Part shown: one piece after another, positions 10,366-18,780 of the stretch
How the letters are laid out: each line of letters opens with the position of its first letter
Position numbering within the stretch: position 1 is the first letter of the stretch
From: JAVVVD01 sp964642795
Lineage (GTDB): Bacteria > Bacillota > Clostridia > Christensenellales > CAG-138
Direction of reading: 5' to 3'
DNA length: 39,441 bases
Assembly: GCA_964642795.1 (NCBI GenBank)
Contig: CAZXRQ010000009.1
Coordinates: 1-39,441, forward strand
Position numbers and translations under genes: made by a program
Notes under the pieces: generated by a model
What the model saw: the letters and a program-made list of their open reading frames with translations, nothing else
The model's database searches: none
Told to the model about the DNA's origin: nothing

Positions 10366-11181
10366 CTACCGTAAAAAAACAGCTGTGCTTATGCTTATCT
10401 CTCCGGCCGCAATCCTCGCGGTAACGCCATCGTCATACCTTACCAGCAGCGCGGCGTCGTCATCCACATCCATTACCACAGCCTCCCGACCGCCCTGCGG
10501 CAGCAGCACCAGTACACGCCTGCCAATAACGAAGCAGCGGCGGCGGTATTCCTGCATGAACGCCCTGTCCGGCAGGGCGGTATACAGCGCATAAAGCTCA
10601 TCCAGTATCGCAGCGGCAAGCGCCGCGCGCATATCCGCAGCGCCGCCCAGCGCAGCCGCGTTGCCAGCCGTTTCCGGGAATCCGCCCTTAGGCGGCGCGA
10701 TGTTCACACCTATGCCCGCCACCGCATAGCGCAGTGCGCCGGAGGCGTCAAACGCCCCCTCCGTAAGGATTCCGGCCACCTTGCCTTCCGATGTGTAAAG
10801 GTCGTTTACCCACTTTATGCCCGTCTCCGTTTTGCACACAGTCTCCACTGCGCGGGCTGCGGCCACCGCCGCCGCCGGCGTGATAAGCAGCGTCTCCTGC
10901 GCGGAAAGCGCCGGCTTGAGCAGCACGCTCATATACAGCCCGGTGTCGCACGGCGAATAGAAGCTGCGTCCCATCCGCCCGCGCCCCGCGGTCTGCGCGC
11001 AGGCGATCACCGCGGCGCCCTCGCGCTCTCCCGCCTCCGCACGCTCCTTGAGCAGCGTATTGGTCGATGGTACGCTGCCCCGCACGTTTACGGAATAGAA
11101 CCCGCGCTGTGCGAGCCGCCCGACTATATCCTCCGCTGCGAGCGCCCGACCCGGGCCTCCGGTTTCGCCTGTAAATGACAT
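10366..11181 (-). CDS. birA: Biotin--[acetyl-CoA carboxylase] ligase, catalytic-only type
   Basis: The enzyme activates biotin with ATP and attaches it to the biotin carboxyl carrier domain of carboxylases or decarboxylases. Family motifs are all visible: GRGRMGR (66-72) for biotinyl-AMP binding, KWVNDLY (123-129) with the key lysine K123, KVAGILTE (134-141) and GIGVN (156-160). A small SH3-like C-terminal domain follows (about 225-270). The 271-residue length and the absence of an N-terminal helix-turn-helix indicate the non-repressor class of the family, so it is not expected to regulate biotin genes. It stops with TAG. It appears monocistronic: a hairpin lies upstream (11239-11263) and the TPR operon has its own promoter downstream. 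Confidence 0.93.
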   Translation of the reverse strand: MSFTGETGGPGRALAAEDIVGRLAQRGFYSVNVRGSVPSTNTLLKERAEAGEREGAAVIACAQTAGRGRMGRSFYSPCDTGLYMSVLLKPALSAQETLLITPAAAVAAARAVETVCKTETGIKWVNDLYTSEGKVAGILTEGAFDASGALRYAVAGIGVNIAPPKGGFPETAGNAAALGGAADMRAALAAAILDELYALYTALPDRAFMQEYRRRCFVIGRRVLVLLPQGGREAVVMDVDDDAALLVRYDDGVTARIAAGEISISTAVFLR

Positions 11182-11238
11182 ACGCCTTTTTCTCCGATAA
11201 TGTAATTAATTTGTATACTCTTGTATATATATTAATTC

Positions 11239-11263
11239 GGCCCGCCGGAATGACCGGCAGGCC
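11239..11263 (-). terminator. Hairpin at the end of the M42 peptidase operon
   Basis: A 10-bp stem (GGCCTGCCGG pairing with CCGGCGGGCC, one G-U pair) closes a 5-base loop just after the first M42 gene. It is followed on the minus strand by an AT-rich run rather than a clean U-tract, so termination is likely but not certain. The AT-rich stretch 11182-11238 probably also holds the birA promoter, which I could not place. Confidence 0.6.
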
Positions 11264-11288
11264 GGACTATTTCATGCCTGCGCCTGGG

Positions 11289-12290
11289 TCACGCCTGCGG
11301 CAGCTCCTTCTCCTCCACCAGCGCGCGGACAAAGCGCACGGCGTTGTTCACGTCGTCCCAGTCCACGGTTTCTGCCGGGGTATGCACATAGCGTGTAGGC
11401 ACGGATACGCAGCCTGCAAGTATGCCGCCGGCGGTGCGCTGTATAACGGAGGTGTCCGTGCCGCCAGCCTGCAATACCTCGTTTTGCACCGGGATCTTGT
11501 TTGCGGCGGCCACGCGCTCCATGTACTCGCGTACGCACATCGGAACTATGACGGAGCCGTCCATCACCTTTATCGCAGGGCCCTTCCCCAGCGCCACGGC
11601 CATGCGGGCCGCCTTGGGAGTATCTCCGGTAAGCGTAACGTCCAGGTTTATGTTGAGATCCGGCTCAATTCCGAATGCCGCGGCGCCCGCGCCCCGGCAG
11701 CCCAGCTCCTCCTGCACGGTAAACACGGCGTATATATCATGCGGGGACTTCATCTCTTTTAGCGCCTCCGCTATCACGGCGCAGCATATGCGGTTATCCA
11801 TTGCGCCGCAGACTATGCGCTTGCCCATCTCCATCATGTGAGTGTAGTATATCGCCACGTCGCCAATCTTAACGTGTTTTTCGGCTTTTTCGCGGGAGGT
11901 TGCGCCAATATCCACAAACATCTCCTTCATCGCGGCCGTAGCAGGGGTCTTTTTCTCGGTCTCGTAGAACAGCACGCCATAGATGCCGTTTGCAAATATC
12001 ACCTTGCGGGCGATGGATATCGCTGTGGTGACGCCGCCTACCGGCATTACACGCAAAAAGCCCTTTTCGTCTATATCTGTAACTATAAGTCCTATCTGGT
12101 CCATATGCGCGCTTAGCATTATCTTTTTGCCGCTTTTGCCTTTTTTGTGGGCGATAAGATTGCCCAGTTTATCGGTCTTGACCTCGTCAACATACGGGTT
12201 GATATAGCTGCTAAGCACGCTGCTTACCGCCTGCTCATGGCCGGAGGGGCCGTAAGCGGCCAAAATGTCCTCGATCATTGCCTTAAACAT
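11289..12290 (-). CDS. M42 family metallo-aminopeptidase (third gene of triplet)
   Basis: M42 enzymes are cytoplasmic two-metal aminopeptidases that usually assemble into hollow dodecamers and trim N-terminal residues from peptides. The 333-residue product has every catalytic motif: AHMDQ with H62 and D64, the bridging Asp in GAMDNR, the Glu pair in TVQEELG, the Asp in NLDVTLTGD and the final His in PTRYVHT. The typical AHMDE reads AHMDQ here, a mild deviation outside the ligand pair. GAGGTG lies 7 bases before the ATG. Its start overlaps the end of the preceding paralogue by 8 bases, so the genes are translationally coupled. Substrate preference (acidic, aliphatic or other) cannot be read from the sequence. 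Confidence 0.9.
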   Translation of the reverse strand: MFKAMIEDILAAYGPSGHEQAVSSVLSSYINPYVDEVKTDKLGNLIAHKKGKSGKKIMLSAHMDQIGLIVTDIDEKGFLRVMPVGGVTTAISIARKVIFANGIYGVLFYETEKKTPATAAMKEMFVDIGATSREKAEKHVKIGDVAIYYTHMMEMGKRIVCGAMDNRICCAVIAEALKEMKSPHDIYAVFTVQEELGCRGAGAAAFGIEPDLNINLDVTLTGDTPKAARMAVALGKGPAIKVMDGSVIVPMCVREYMERVAAANKIPVQNEVLQAGGTDTSVIQRTAGGILAGCVSVPTRYVHTPAETVDWDDVNNAVRFVRALVEEKELPQA

Positions 12291-13305
12291 AGTTCAACAC
12301 CTCTTCATATTTTTTGTTTTTGAGGAAAGCGTCCGCAAGCCGGTACGCGTTGTTAAAATCCTCTATGCTCGCCATGCTGTTGGCGGAGTGGATGTAACGG
12401 CAGGGTACCGATATGCCGCCGGCAAAGCAGCCCTCAAGCGCCTTGTGTATGGCCCCCGCGTCAGTGCCTCCGGTCGTGCCGCGCCGCAGCTGATAGGGTA
12501 TGCTGTTTTGCTCCGCAGCCTCCTTCAGCGCATTGAACATGGCCGGCCGCACCATCGTGCCCCTGTCCATAAAGCTTATGGCGGGCCCTTCGCCCACCTT
12601 GGTCACAAAGCCGTGCTCCACCTCCGGCATGTCGTTGGCGGTGGTGCCCTCGAGTATCAGCGCAAGCTCCGGCGCCACATTATACGCGGCGGCCTTTGCG
12701 CCGCGCAGCCCAACCTCCTCCTGCACCGTGAAGGCGGCGTATAGGTCGCAGTCGTAGGTGTTTTTCAGCAGCTCCATTATTATCGCACAGCCCACGCGGT
12801 CATCCAGCGCCTTTGAGCGCATCATGCCGTCGCCCAGCCGCATAAACGTCGTATCAAAGCATATCGGATCGCCCGGCTTAACATACTTTTCGGCGTCCGC
12901 CTTGTCCTTTGCGCCTATATCCACGAAAAGCTCGTCGTGCGGCAGGGCGCGCTTGAACTCCTCAGCAGTCTGAAGATGTATCGCCTTTGCGCCTATCACG
13001 CCCGGCACATCCTTGCCTACTATCACCCGTTTGGAAACGTTCACGCGGGAATCTATACCGGACTGCGCATAGCACAGCAGTCCGTCGTCGCGTATGTAGC
13101 TTACCAGCATACCGACTTCATCCATGTGGGCGGCAAGCATTATGCGGGGGCCCTTGCCGGGCTTATGCGCATACAGGTTGCCCATCGCGTCCACCTTGAT
13201 ATCCGATGTATACGAGGCTATGCCTTCCTTTATATATTTGCGTACCGGGCCTTCCTGCCCGCTTACGCCGTGCAGGTTGCAGAGCGTCTCTAATCGTTCC
13301 AGCAT
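12283..13305 (-). CDS. M42 family metallo-aminopeptidase (second gene of triplet)
   Basis: This 340-residue paralogue has the M42 motifs AHMDEVG, KALDDRVG, TVQEEVGLRGA and CRYIHS. The fourth motif reads LILEGTTANDMP, with Glu where the downstream paralogue has Asp, a variation that may mark a different subfamily or specificity. The start is supported by GGAGG 7 bases upstream. It overlaps the upstream gene by 16 bases and the downstream gene by 8 bases, which indicates one polycistronic unit. It shares the common M42 N-terminal pattern (LETLCNLHGVSGQEG) and is clearly diverged from both neighbours, so the triplet is an old duplication rather than a recent one. Confidence 0.9.
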   Translation of the reverse strand: MLERLETLCNLHGVSGQEGPVRKYIKEGIASYTSDIKVDAMGNLYAHKPGKGPRIMLAAHMDEVGMLVSYIRDDGLLCYAQSGIDSRVNVSKRVIVGKDVPGVIGAKAIHLQTAEEFKRALPHDELFVDIGAKDKADAEKYVKPGDPICFDTTFMRLGDGMMRSKALDDRVGCAIIMELLKNTYDCDLYAAFTVQEEVGLRGAKAAAYNVAPELALILEGTTANDMPEVEHGFVTKVGEGPAISFMDRGTMVRPAMFNALKEAAEQNSIPYQLRRGTTGGTDAGAIHKALEGCFAGGISVPCRYIHSANSMASIEDFNNAYRLADAFLKNKKYEEVLNYV

Positions 13306-14339
13306 AGCATATCCTCCCAGTCCGCGCTTATGCTTTCCACAAAGCCCGCCATGACCTTGGCGCAGTTTTTAAGCGTGTTCATATCGATGCACTCAACGCT
13401 TGTGTGCATATACCGGAGCGGCAGGCTGATAAGCCCGCAGGGCACTCCGCCGCGCTCAAGCTGCATCTCCCAGGCGTCCGTTCCGGTGTGGCCCATTTCC
13501 ACATCCACGCTGTACGGTATGTTCTGCTCCTTCGCCACGGCACACAGCCTGTCCACCACGCCGGGGTGCAGGTTGCTGCCGCGGGTAAAGCATACGTTGT
13601 CCATGGGGGCGGTCTCTATATCCTTGGTGCCGGGGGTAGGCGCATGGCAGACGTCCGCCGCTATACCTATATCCGGATCTACGGCGTGCGTTCCGGTAAT
13701 AGCCCCTATGCCGCCGCGCTCCTCCTGCACCGAAGCGCAGAATACCGCCGTGCAATCCAGCTTGCGCCTGGCAAGTATGTCCATGGCCTCAAGCATGGCC
13801 ACCACCAGCGCACGGTCGTCAAAGGTTTTGCCCGCGACGCGGTCGTTTTTGAGCTTGACAGGCGGCAGCGGCGCAAACGTAACATTGTCGCCCACGGCTA
13901 TAAGCTCACGCACACGCTCGGCGCTCATACCCACGTCGCACACCATATCGTATATTTTGTAGGCTTCCTTTTCATCACCGTCCAGAAGATGCGGCGGTAT
14001 CGCCCCAACCACGCCGGGGATAGGCTGTGTGTCGTGCCCGTATACCATAACGGGGCTTCCCGGCAGCACGCGCGGGTCTACGCCCGCAACGGAGCGTATG
14101 CGCAGCATACCGTTATCCTCGATATAGGTGACCATCATGCCGACCTCGTCCATGTGCGACATGAACAGCACCACGGGCTTGCCGCTGCCGATGCGCGCAC
14201 ACAGGTTGCCCGCCGTAGTATAGAATACATCCGGCGTCGCGGCCTTGAAATATCCTTCCACCACCTTGGCTGCGGCGCGCTCGTTACCCGTAACGCCCTT
14301 TGCCACGGTAAGGTCGGACAGCGCTTTGAACATGTCCAT
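13290..14339 (-). CDS. M42 family metallo-aminopeptidase (first gene of triplet)
   Basis: The 349-residue product has SHMDEVGMMVT, KTFDDRALVV, SVQEERGGIGA, IAADVCHAPTPG and LRYMHTS, so all metal and catalytic residues of M42 peptidases appear to be kept. The ATG at 14339 (MDMFKALSD) is preferred over the TTG two codons upstream because GGAGAGG sits 8 bases from the ATG. It ends in TAG inside the start region of the next paralogue. The promoter upstream has an extended -10 element. It leads the three-gene operon. Confidence 0.9.
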   Translation of the reverse strand: MDMFKALSDLTVAKGVTGNERAAAKVVEGYFKAATPDVFYTTAGNLCARIGSGKPVVLFMSHMDEVGMMVTYIEDNGMLRIRSVAGVDPRVLPGSPVMVYGHDTQPIPGVVGAIPPHLLDGDEKEAYKIYDMVCDVGMSAERVRELIAVGDNVTFAPLPPVKLKNDRVAGKTFDDRALVVAMLEAMDILARRKLDCTAVFCASVQEERGGIGAITGTHAVDPDIGIAADVCHAPTPGTKDIETAPMDNVCFTRGSNLHPGVVDRLCAVAKEQNIPYSVDVEMGHTGTDAWEMQLERGGVPCGLISLPLRYMHTSVECIDMNTLKNCAKVMAGFVESISADWEDMLCWND

Positions 14340-14395
14340 AAGCAATGCCTCTCCTACTCCTGTTATTATGCCAATGCAAAATCTCCTACATATAC

Positions 14396-14404
14396 ATTAT
14401 AGCA
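14396..14404 (-). promoter_or_regulatory. Extended -10 promoter of the M42 operon
   Basis: The minus strand reads TGCTATAAT, an extended -10 element with a perfect TATAAT, about 57 bases before the first M42 start. No good -35 hexamer is visible at 17 bases, which fits the extended -10 class. Confidence 0.65.
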
Positions 14405-14445
14405 TCACTTTTTGTAAAATCCAGCACAAAGCAGAAATCACCGCG

Positions 14446-14479
14446 CAAAAACGCCGCCGTACCCTAAGCACGGCGGCGT
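14446..14479 (-). terminator. Rho-independent terminator of the MMPL/YhgE-like operon
   Basis: A perfect 10-bp stem (ACGCCGCCGT with ACGGCGGCGT) and 9-base loop is followed on the minus strand by a short T run. It lies 27 bases after the YhgE-like stop codon. Confidence 0.85.
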
Positions 14480-14506
14480 CAAACCGTTGTCCCGTTTTGC
14501 CGACGC

Positions 14507-16459
14507 TTATTTAAACAGCGCGATTATGCGCTGCCAAAACGTCAGCTCGACCTCCTCTATCTCTATCTTCTCCGTCTCCTGCGCGGCTATGCCCTCGCTC
14601 ATAAACACAAACTGCACGCTTTGAACATCGGTGTTGGACGGCTCTACAAAGCTTGCAAGCTCGCTGTCTGTATTGAAGGAATACTCCTCCGTTATCTCCT
14701 GCACCATGTCGTCTATCTGCTCGTCCATGTCTGAGGTCTTCTCCGCCAGCTCATCCATGCCTTCCACAAACTCGCCCATGCCGCCTCTCAGCTCGCCAAC
14801 GCCATCGTACAGCTCATCCACGCCGAGGTACAGCTCGCCCGTGCCGCTCGCGGCCTGGCTTACGCCGCTGGTATACTGCGACAGTCCGGACAGGAAGGAT
14901 TCAAACCCGCTGAGCAGCTGCTGAAGCTGCGCCGCCTGCTGCATGCCGGCGGTCTGGTCGGCGGTGAGGTTCGCGCCTACCATCTTGGTCAGAAAGCTCT
15001 TTAGTCCGGCCTGCGTCGGAGTTACATTTGCGTTTGCCGCAAGCGTCGCAAGCTGCGCTGCCGTCTGCAAGCCCGCTGCGAGCGCCGTTGGATCGCCGGC
15101 AGCTTCGTTTGCTGCCATCACCACCAGCAGCGCCGTCGTGCCGGACGCAGGATCAAGGCTTGTGTTTGAAGCAAACGCCGCATACGCTTCGGCACTGGTT
15201 ATGCCCACAGCCTGTACGCTGGGCACGTTATAGGGTACGTTGGACGCGGAGGCCAGCATGGTCTGCGCCGCTTCCGCCTTGCCCGCCGCGGTAAGCACGC
15301 TGCCCGCGTAGGTAAGCGCAGACTGACACTCCGACGCAGCAGGCGATGAGTTTGCTTCTACCTGCGTGTTGGCTATGTATATAAGCAGCTCCAGCGCATC
15401 GCCGGACAGCCCGGTGCTCTGCGCGATGCCCGCCTTTACCTGTGCGCGCATGTCGTCGGTTATGCCGCTCATTGCGCCCAATATGCTGTCGTAATTGCTC
15501 CAGGTAAGGCTTGTGCCGGTGGCGAGCGCACCGCTGGATTGCAGCAGCGCCTCCACCATACTCAATACGCCGTTTGCAAGCGTGCGCGCGCCGCTCCTAA
15601 GCTCGCCTCCGCCGCTCGCCAGTTCGCCCATGCCATCGTACAGCTCGTACACGCCGCTGAGCAGCTCACGAACGCCGCCTTTCAGCTCGCCCATGCCGTC
15701 GTAGATCTCGTTTGCACCGTCGTCAAGCTGGGCTATGCCGTCCTGCAGCTCGGTTATACTGTTGGTGTATTCATCCACCGCGAAGTCGCCAAGGTCTATG
15801 CCCAAGGGCACTCCGGCAAACTGTATCGGGTCCATGGCAAAGTCAGTTATATCGGCGGTTATCTCACACTGTGTCGCGGAGCCGGGCAGGCATATCACGC
15901 TTATTATCCTGTCCCCACCGGAAGCCGCCACGGTGCCGTTATCCGCCTTGATATTTGTACACAGGTCCCCGTCCAGCGTCACGGTTATCTGCATGGCGTA
16001 ATTCTCAAAGAAGCTCGAGGTGCAGCGCGAATTCTCCGCCACGTTCACCGTCAGCGAAAGCGCGCCGGCTGCGCCCGCAAGCTGCGATGCGTCCACTATC
16101 TGCCCGTTCAGCCGCCATGTTAGGCGTATATCCCACGGCAGCTCGGCTTGTGTAAGGTCGCCCTGATAATAGAACCGCCCCGCATCCGCCTGTACGCTTA
16201 TTGCGCTCCCGTTTTGGCTTATGGGCGCGGCGGAGGTAAGGTTGGTGACGGTAGCGTAATTGCCAAGATCGGTTACTTCGCCGGCCGAATCGAGGTAGAA
16301 GCCGTTTACAACATATACCCCTGCGACCGCGCCGGAGTTGTCCAGCTTGGCGTATACTACCTCCTCCTTTTCGCTCGCCGCCAGCGCAGTGCCGCATACG
16401 GCCAGCGCCATAAGCGCCGCCACCGTCAAGCATATCAGCCGTGTTTGGTATTTACGCAT
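14507..16459 (-). CDS. Secreted YhgE/Pip-like coiled repeat protein, partner of MMPL exporter
   Basis: The product (650 residues from the chosen start MRKYQTRL) begins with a signal peptide ending near CGTALA. Two blocks of the YhgE/Pip-type motif occur, with units such as LYDGMGELASG and LSGVYELYDG: residues about 240-290 and about 530-573. Between them is an Ala-rich helical region. The true YhgE family has membrane domains at both ends; this protein lacks them and ends in an aromatic/basic tail (FWQRIIALFK), so it is a shortened extracellular version. The upstream MMPL stop overlaps its start, so the two are translationally coupled and likely work together at the membrane. An ATG at 16468 is an alternative, but AAAGGA is only 2 bases from it and 11 from the chosen one. 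Exact function is unknown. Confidence 0.8.
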   Translation of the reverse strand: MRKYQTRLICLTVAALMALAVCGTALAASEKEEVVYAKLDNSGAVAGVYVVNGFYLDSAGEVTDLGNYATVTNLTSAAPISQNGSAISVQADAGRFYYQGDLTQAELPWDIRLTWRLNGQIVDASQLAGAAGALSLTVNVAENSRCTSSFFENYAMQITVTLDGDLCTNIKADNGTVAASGGDRIISVICLPGSATQCEITADITDFAMDPIQFAGVPLGIDLGDFAVDEYTNSITELQDGIAQLDDGANEIYDGMGELKGGVRELLSGVYELYDGMGELASGGGELRSGARTLANGVLSMVEALLQSSGALATGTSLTWSNYDSILGAMSGITDDMRAQVKAGIAQSTGLSGDALELLIYIANTQVEANSSPAASECQSALTYAGSVLTAAGKAEAAQTMLASASNVPYNVPSVQAVGITSAEAYAAFASNTSLDPASGTTALLVVMAANEAAGDPTALAAGLQTAAQLATLAANANVTPTQAGLKSFLTKMVGANLTADQTAGMQQAAQLQQLLSGFESFLSGLSQYTSGVSQAASGTGELYLGVDELYDGVGELRGGMGEFVEGMDELAEKTSDMDEQIDDMVQEITEEYSFNTDSELASFVEPSNTDVQSVQFVFMSEGIAAQETEKIEIEEVELTFWQRIIALFK

Positions 16460-18584
16460 TGCAATCATCGTCCTTTATATGTTTTTCGCGCTTGATACGG
16501 CGCCTTTTAAGCATATCCTCCGTAAGCGTGGTATGCGCTATCACGCCGTCCAGCAGCACCAGCAGCGCCGGCAAAAACAGCATCACCATCGCGCAGGATA
16601 TAAGCGCGCCGCGCGCAAGTATCTTTCCCAGCTCGCTGATTATCGCGCTGGAGGAGACTATGCCCAGCATAAAGCCCGCGCACGCCAGTATCAGCGCCGG
16701 GGTAAGTATGCTGGGCGCGGCGGTGGTCACCGCGGCGGCTATCGCCCCGTGTTTGTCCAGGCTCTTTCGCTGGTTAAGATAGTGCTGCGCAAGCAGTATA
16801 CCGTAGTCTATCGTTGCGCCCAGCTGCACCGAGCTTATTACAAGATAGCCGATATAGTTTAGCGTATCCCCCGTATAATACGGTATAGCGAGGTTTATCC
16901 ATATCGCGCTCTCTATCGCCATAAGCAGTATTATGGGCAATGATATGCTCTTGAACGTTAGCAGCAGTATTACAGCTATCGCGATTATCGCGGCCCATGT
17001 GACCGTGCCGCTGTCGCCCACTATGGTATTGCGCAGGTCGTAGTTTACGGCGCTTTGCCCCAGCAGATGGTACTCATCGCCGTACAGCTCCTCCGCCGCG
17101 GCGCGCACATCCTCCACCACGGCGAAGGCTTCGTCGCCCTCGTCGTTGGTATCGGCATACAGTATTATCCGGCTGTACCCACCGGAGCGCAGCTGGGAAA
17201 GCTGATCCTCCGCCAGCATATCCTCCGGGATCTCCGTACCAACAGCGGTGGCGTAGCCGGTTACGCTGGTCACATTGGTGATGTCGGCCAGCGCGGAGGT
17301 AAGCTCCGCCTCCCTCGCCTCGTCGCCCTCAGGAACCAGCAGCACCATCTGCTGCTGGCCTCCAAACACCCCGGCTATCTTATCCGCCTCCTCTTGCACA
17401 TAGGAATCCGGGCTGTGCATACCGGAGGAGCCGTATACAAAAGCATTGTTCTGCTGGGCGAGATAGCTGGGCACTATCAGCACCGCAACTATTACCGCTA
17501 TGCCTATACCGGCCTTTGCGACTATCCGTCCTACCTTGGCAAACGAGGGCATGAAGGGCCTGTGCCGCGTTTTATCCAGCAGCTTGTGGCATACGATGAT
17601 TAGCGACGGCAGCAGCAGCATAACGCTGAGATAGCTGAACGCCACGCCTTTAGCGAGTATCCAGCCCATATCGGGGCCTACGCGGAAGCTCATCAGCGCA
17701 AGCACCAAAAAGCCCGCCACGGTGGTGGTGGCGGATGCGGCTATCGTAGAGGCCGCCTCTGCAACTGCGTTTTCCATCGCCTTGATTATGTCCGGCTCGG
17801 TCTTGCGATGCCGTTCAAACGCGTGCAGCAAAAAGACGGCATAATCCATGCTGACCGCCAGCTGCAGCAGAGCCGAGGACGCCTGGGTTATGTAGCATAT
17901 CTCGCCGCCCCACATAAAGGCGTTGGTGCCCTCGTTGAGCAGTATCGCCACGCCTATGGTTATAAGGAACAGCAGCGGTTCAAGCCAGCTCGTCGTCGCA
18001 AACAGCAGTATTATGAACACCAGCGGCAGCACATAGTACATTATGCGCCCCACCTCGGCCATGCCCGCGCCGGAGGTCTCGCTTTGGTTGTACGCATCGC
18101 CGGACAGCAGCACGCCGTCGCCTACCACGGCCTTTACCTCGCCTACTATGCGCGAGGCGTCCGCGGTATCCATGGCAGCCATAAACAGCGCCTCGTTATC
18201 CTCGGAATACCACGCCCGCACCAGCTCCGCGTCCTGCATTTCCAGCGGCACGCGCAGATCCGCCACGTCGTCCAGCCAAAGCACCTCGCTTACGCCGTCT
18301 ATCTCGGCAAGCCGCGCCTTCAGCGTAAGCGCCTCGCTCACCGTTACGTCCGGCGCATATATGTTGAGATTGGGAAGGGAGGAGCCGAACGCCTGCTCAT
18401 AGGCCTCCAGCGCCTTTGTGGTAGGCGCGTCGTCCGGCAGATAATCCGCCATATCGTAGTTTACGTTTACGGTAAACATCAAAAGCAGGCATACGAGCGC
18501 GCATACCGTCATCAGTACTATTACAAGCGTCCTGTGCTTAAGCAGACTATGAGCAATGCGTTTTATCGCTATCCCCTCCCTCAT
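16452..18584 (-). CDS. MMPL/RND-superfamily membrane transporter
   Basis: This about 710-residue protein has the MMPL plan: an N-terminal transmembrane helix, a large outer loop (VNVNYDMADYLPDDAPTT), a six-helix bundle with the SMDYAVFLLHAF motif, then a second loop and a second bundle with TIDYGILLAQHYL. MMPL proteins are proton-driven exporters of lipids, drugs or hydrophobic molecules; the substrate here is not evident. It is followed by a coupled YhgE-like gene. The start is uncertain: ATG at 18584 (MREGIAIKR) is chosen because conservation should begin at IKRIAHSLLKHR, but a GTG at 18626 is in frame, and a strong GGAGGGG lies just inside the coding region with no start codon at the right distance. 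Confidence 0.87.
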   Translation of the reverse strand: MREGIAIKRIAHSLLKHRTLVIVLMTVCALVCLLLMFTVNVNYDMADYLPDDAPTTKALEAYEQAFGSSLPNLNIYAPDVTVSEALTLKARLAEIDGVSEVLWLDDVADLRVPLEMQDAELVRAWYSEDNEALFMAAMDTADASRIVGEVKAVVGDGVLLSGDAYNQSETSGAGMAEVGRIMYYVLPLVFIILLFATTSWLEPLLFLITIGVAILLNEGTNAFMWGGEICYITQASSALLQLAVSMDYAVFLLHAFERHRKTEPDIIKAMENAVAEAASTIAASATTTVAGFLVLALMSFRVGPDMGWILAKGVAFSYLSVMLLLPSLIIVCHKLLDKTRHRPFMPSFAKVGRIVAKAGIGIAVIVAVLIVPSYLAQQNNAFVYGSSGMHSPDSYVQEEADKIAGVFGGQQQMVLLVPEGDEAREAELTSALADITNVTSVTGYATAVGTEIPEDMLAEDQLSQLRSGGYSRIILYADTNDEGDEAFAVVEDVRAAAEELYGDEYHLLGQSAVNYDLRNTIVGDSGTVTWAAIIAIAVILLLTFKSISLPIILLMAIESAIWINLAIPYYTGDTLNYIGYLVISSVQLGATIDYGILLAQHYLNQRKSLDKHGAIAAAVTTAAPSILTPALILACAGFMLGIVSSSAIISELGKILARGALISCAMVMLFLPALLVLLDGVIAHTTLTEDMLKRRRIKREKHIKDDDCNA

Positions 18585-18611
18585 GTGCAAATGCACATGT
18601 GCGCAGCACAT
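18583..18611 (-). promoter_or_regulatory. Paired palindromes, probable operator of the MMPL operon
   Basis: ATGTGCAAATGCACAT (18583-18598) is a perfect 7+2+7 inverted repeat. ATGTGC-GCA-GCACAT (18597-18611) is a perfect 6+3+6 repeat that abuts it (2-base overlap). Both lie just downstream of the predicted transcription start and overlap the presumed start codon, a position suited to a repressor roadblock. No dedicated repressor gene is adjacent. Confidence 0.55.
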
Positions 18612-18637
18612 CCATCGATTTTTCACATATATAGGTG

Positions 18638-18666
18638 ATTATATTACCCGTTTCCTTTTACTTCAA
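18638..18666 (-). promoter_or_regulatory. Promoter of the MMPL operon
   Basis: The minus strand has TTGAAG (18661-18666), a 17-base spacer and a perfect TATAAT (18638-18643). The predicted start of transcription is near 18630, immediately before the paired palindromes. Confidence 0.75.
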
Positions 18667-18720
18667 GCGGGCTCGTTACAACTTGACTTTTGCGCCACCA
18701 TTAGTTCACAATCCGCGCGT

Positions 18721-18761
18721 ACAAAAACAAAAAGCCGCTCAGACTACGTCCGCGCGGCTTT
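18721..18761 (-). terminator. Rho-independent terminator of the pilT/SARP operon
   Basis: The stem AAAGCCGC/GCGGCTTT (18731-18738 with 18754-18761) is followed on the minus strand by a T-rich run (18721-18730), 20 bases after the regulator's stop. Confidence 0.85.
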
Positions 18762-18780
18762 CTTTAATATAATGAACAGC

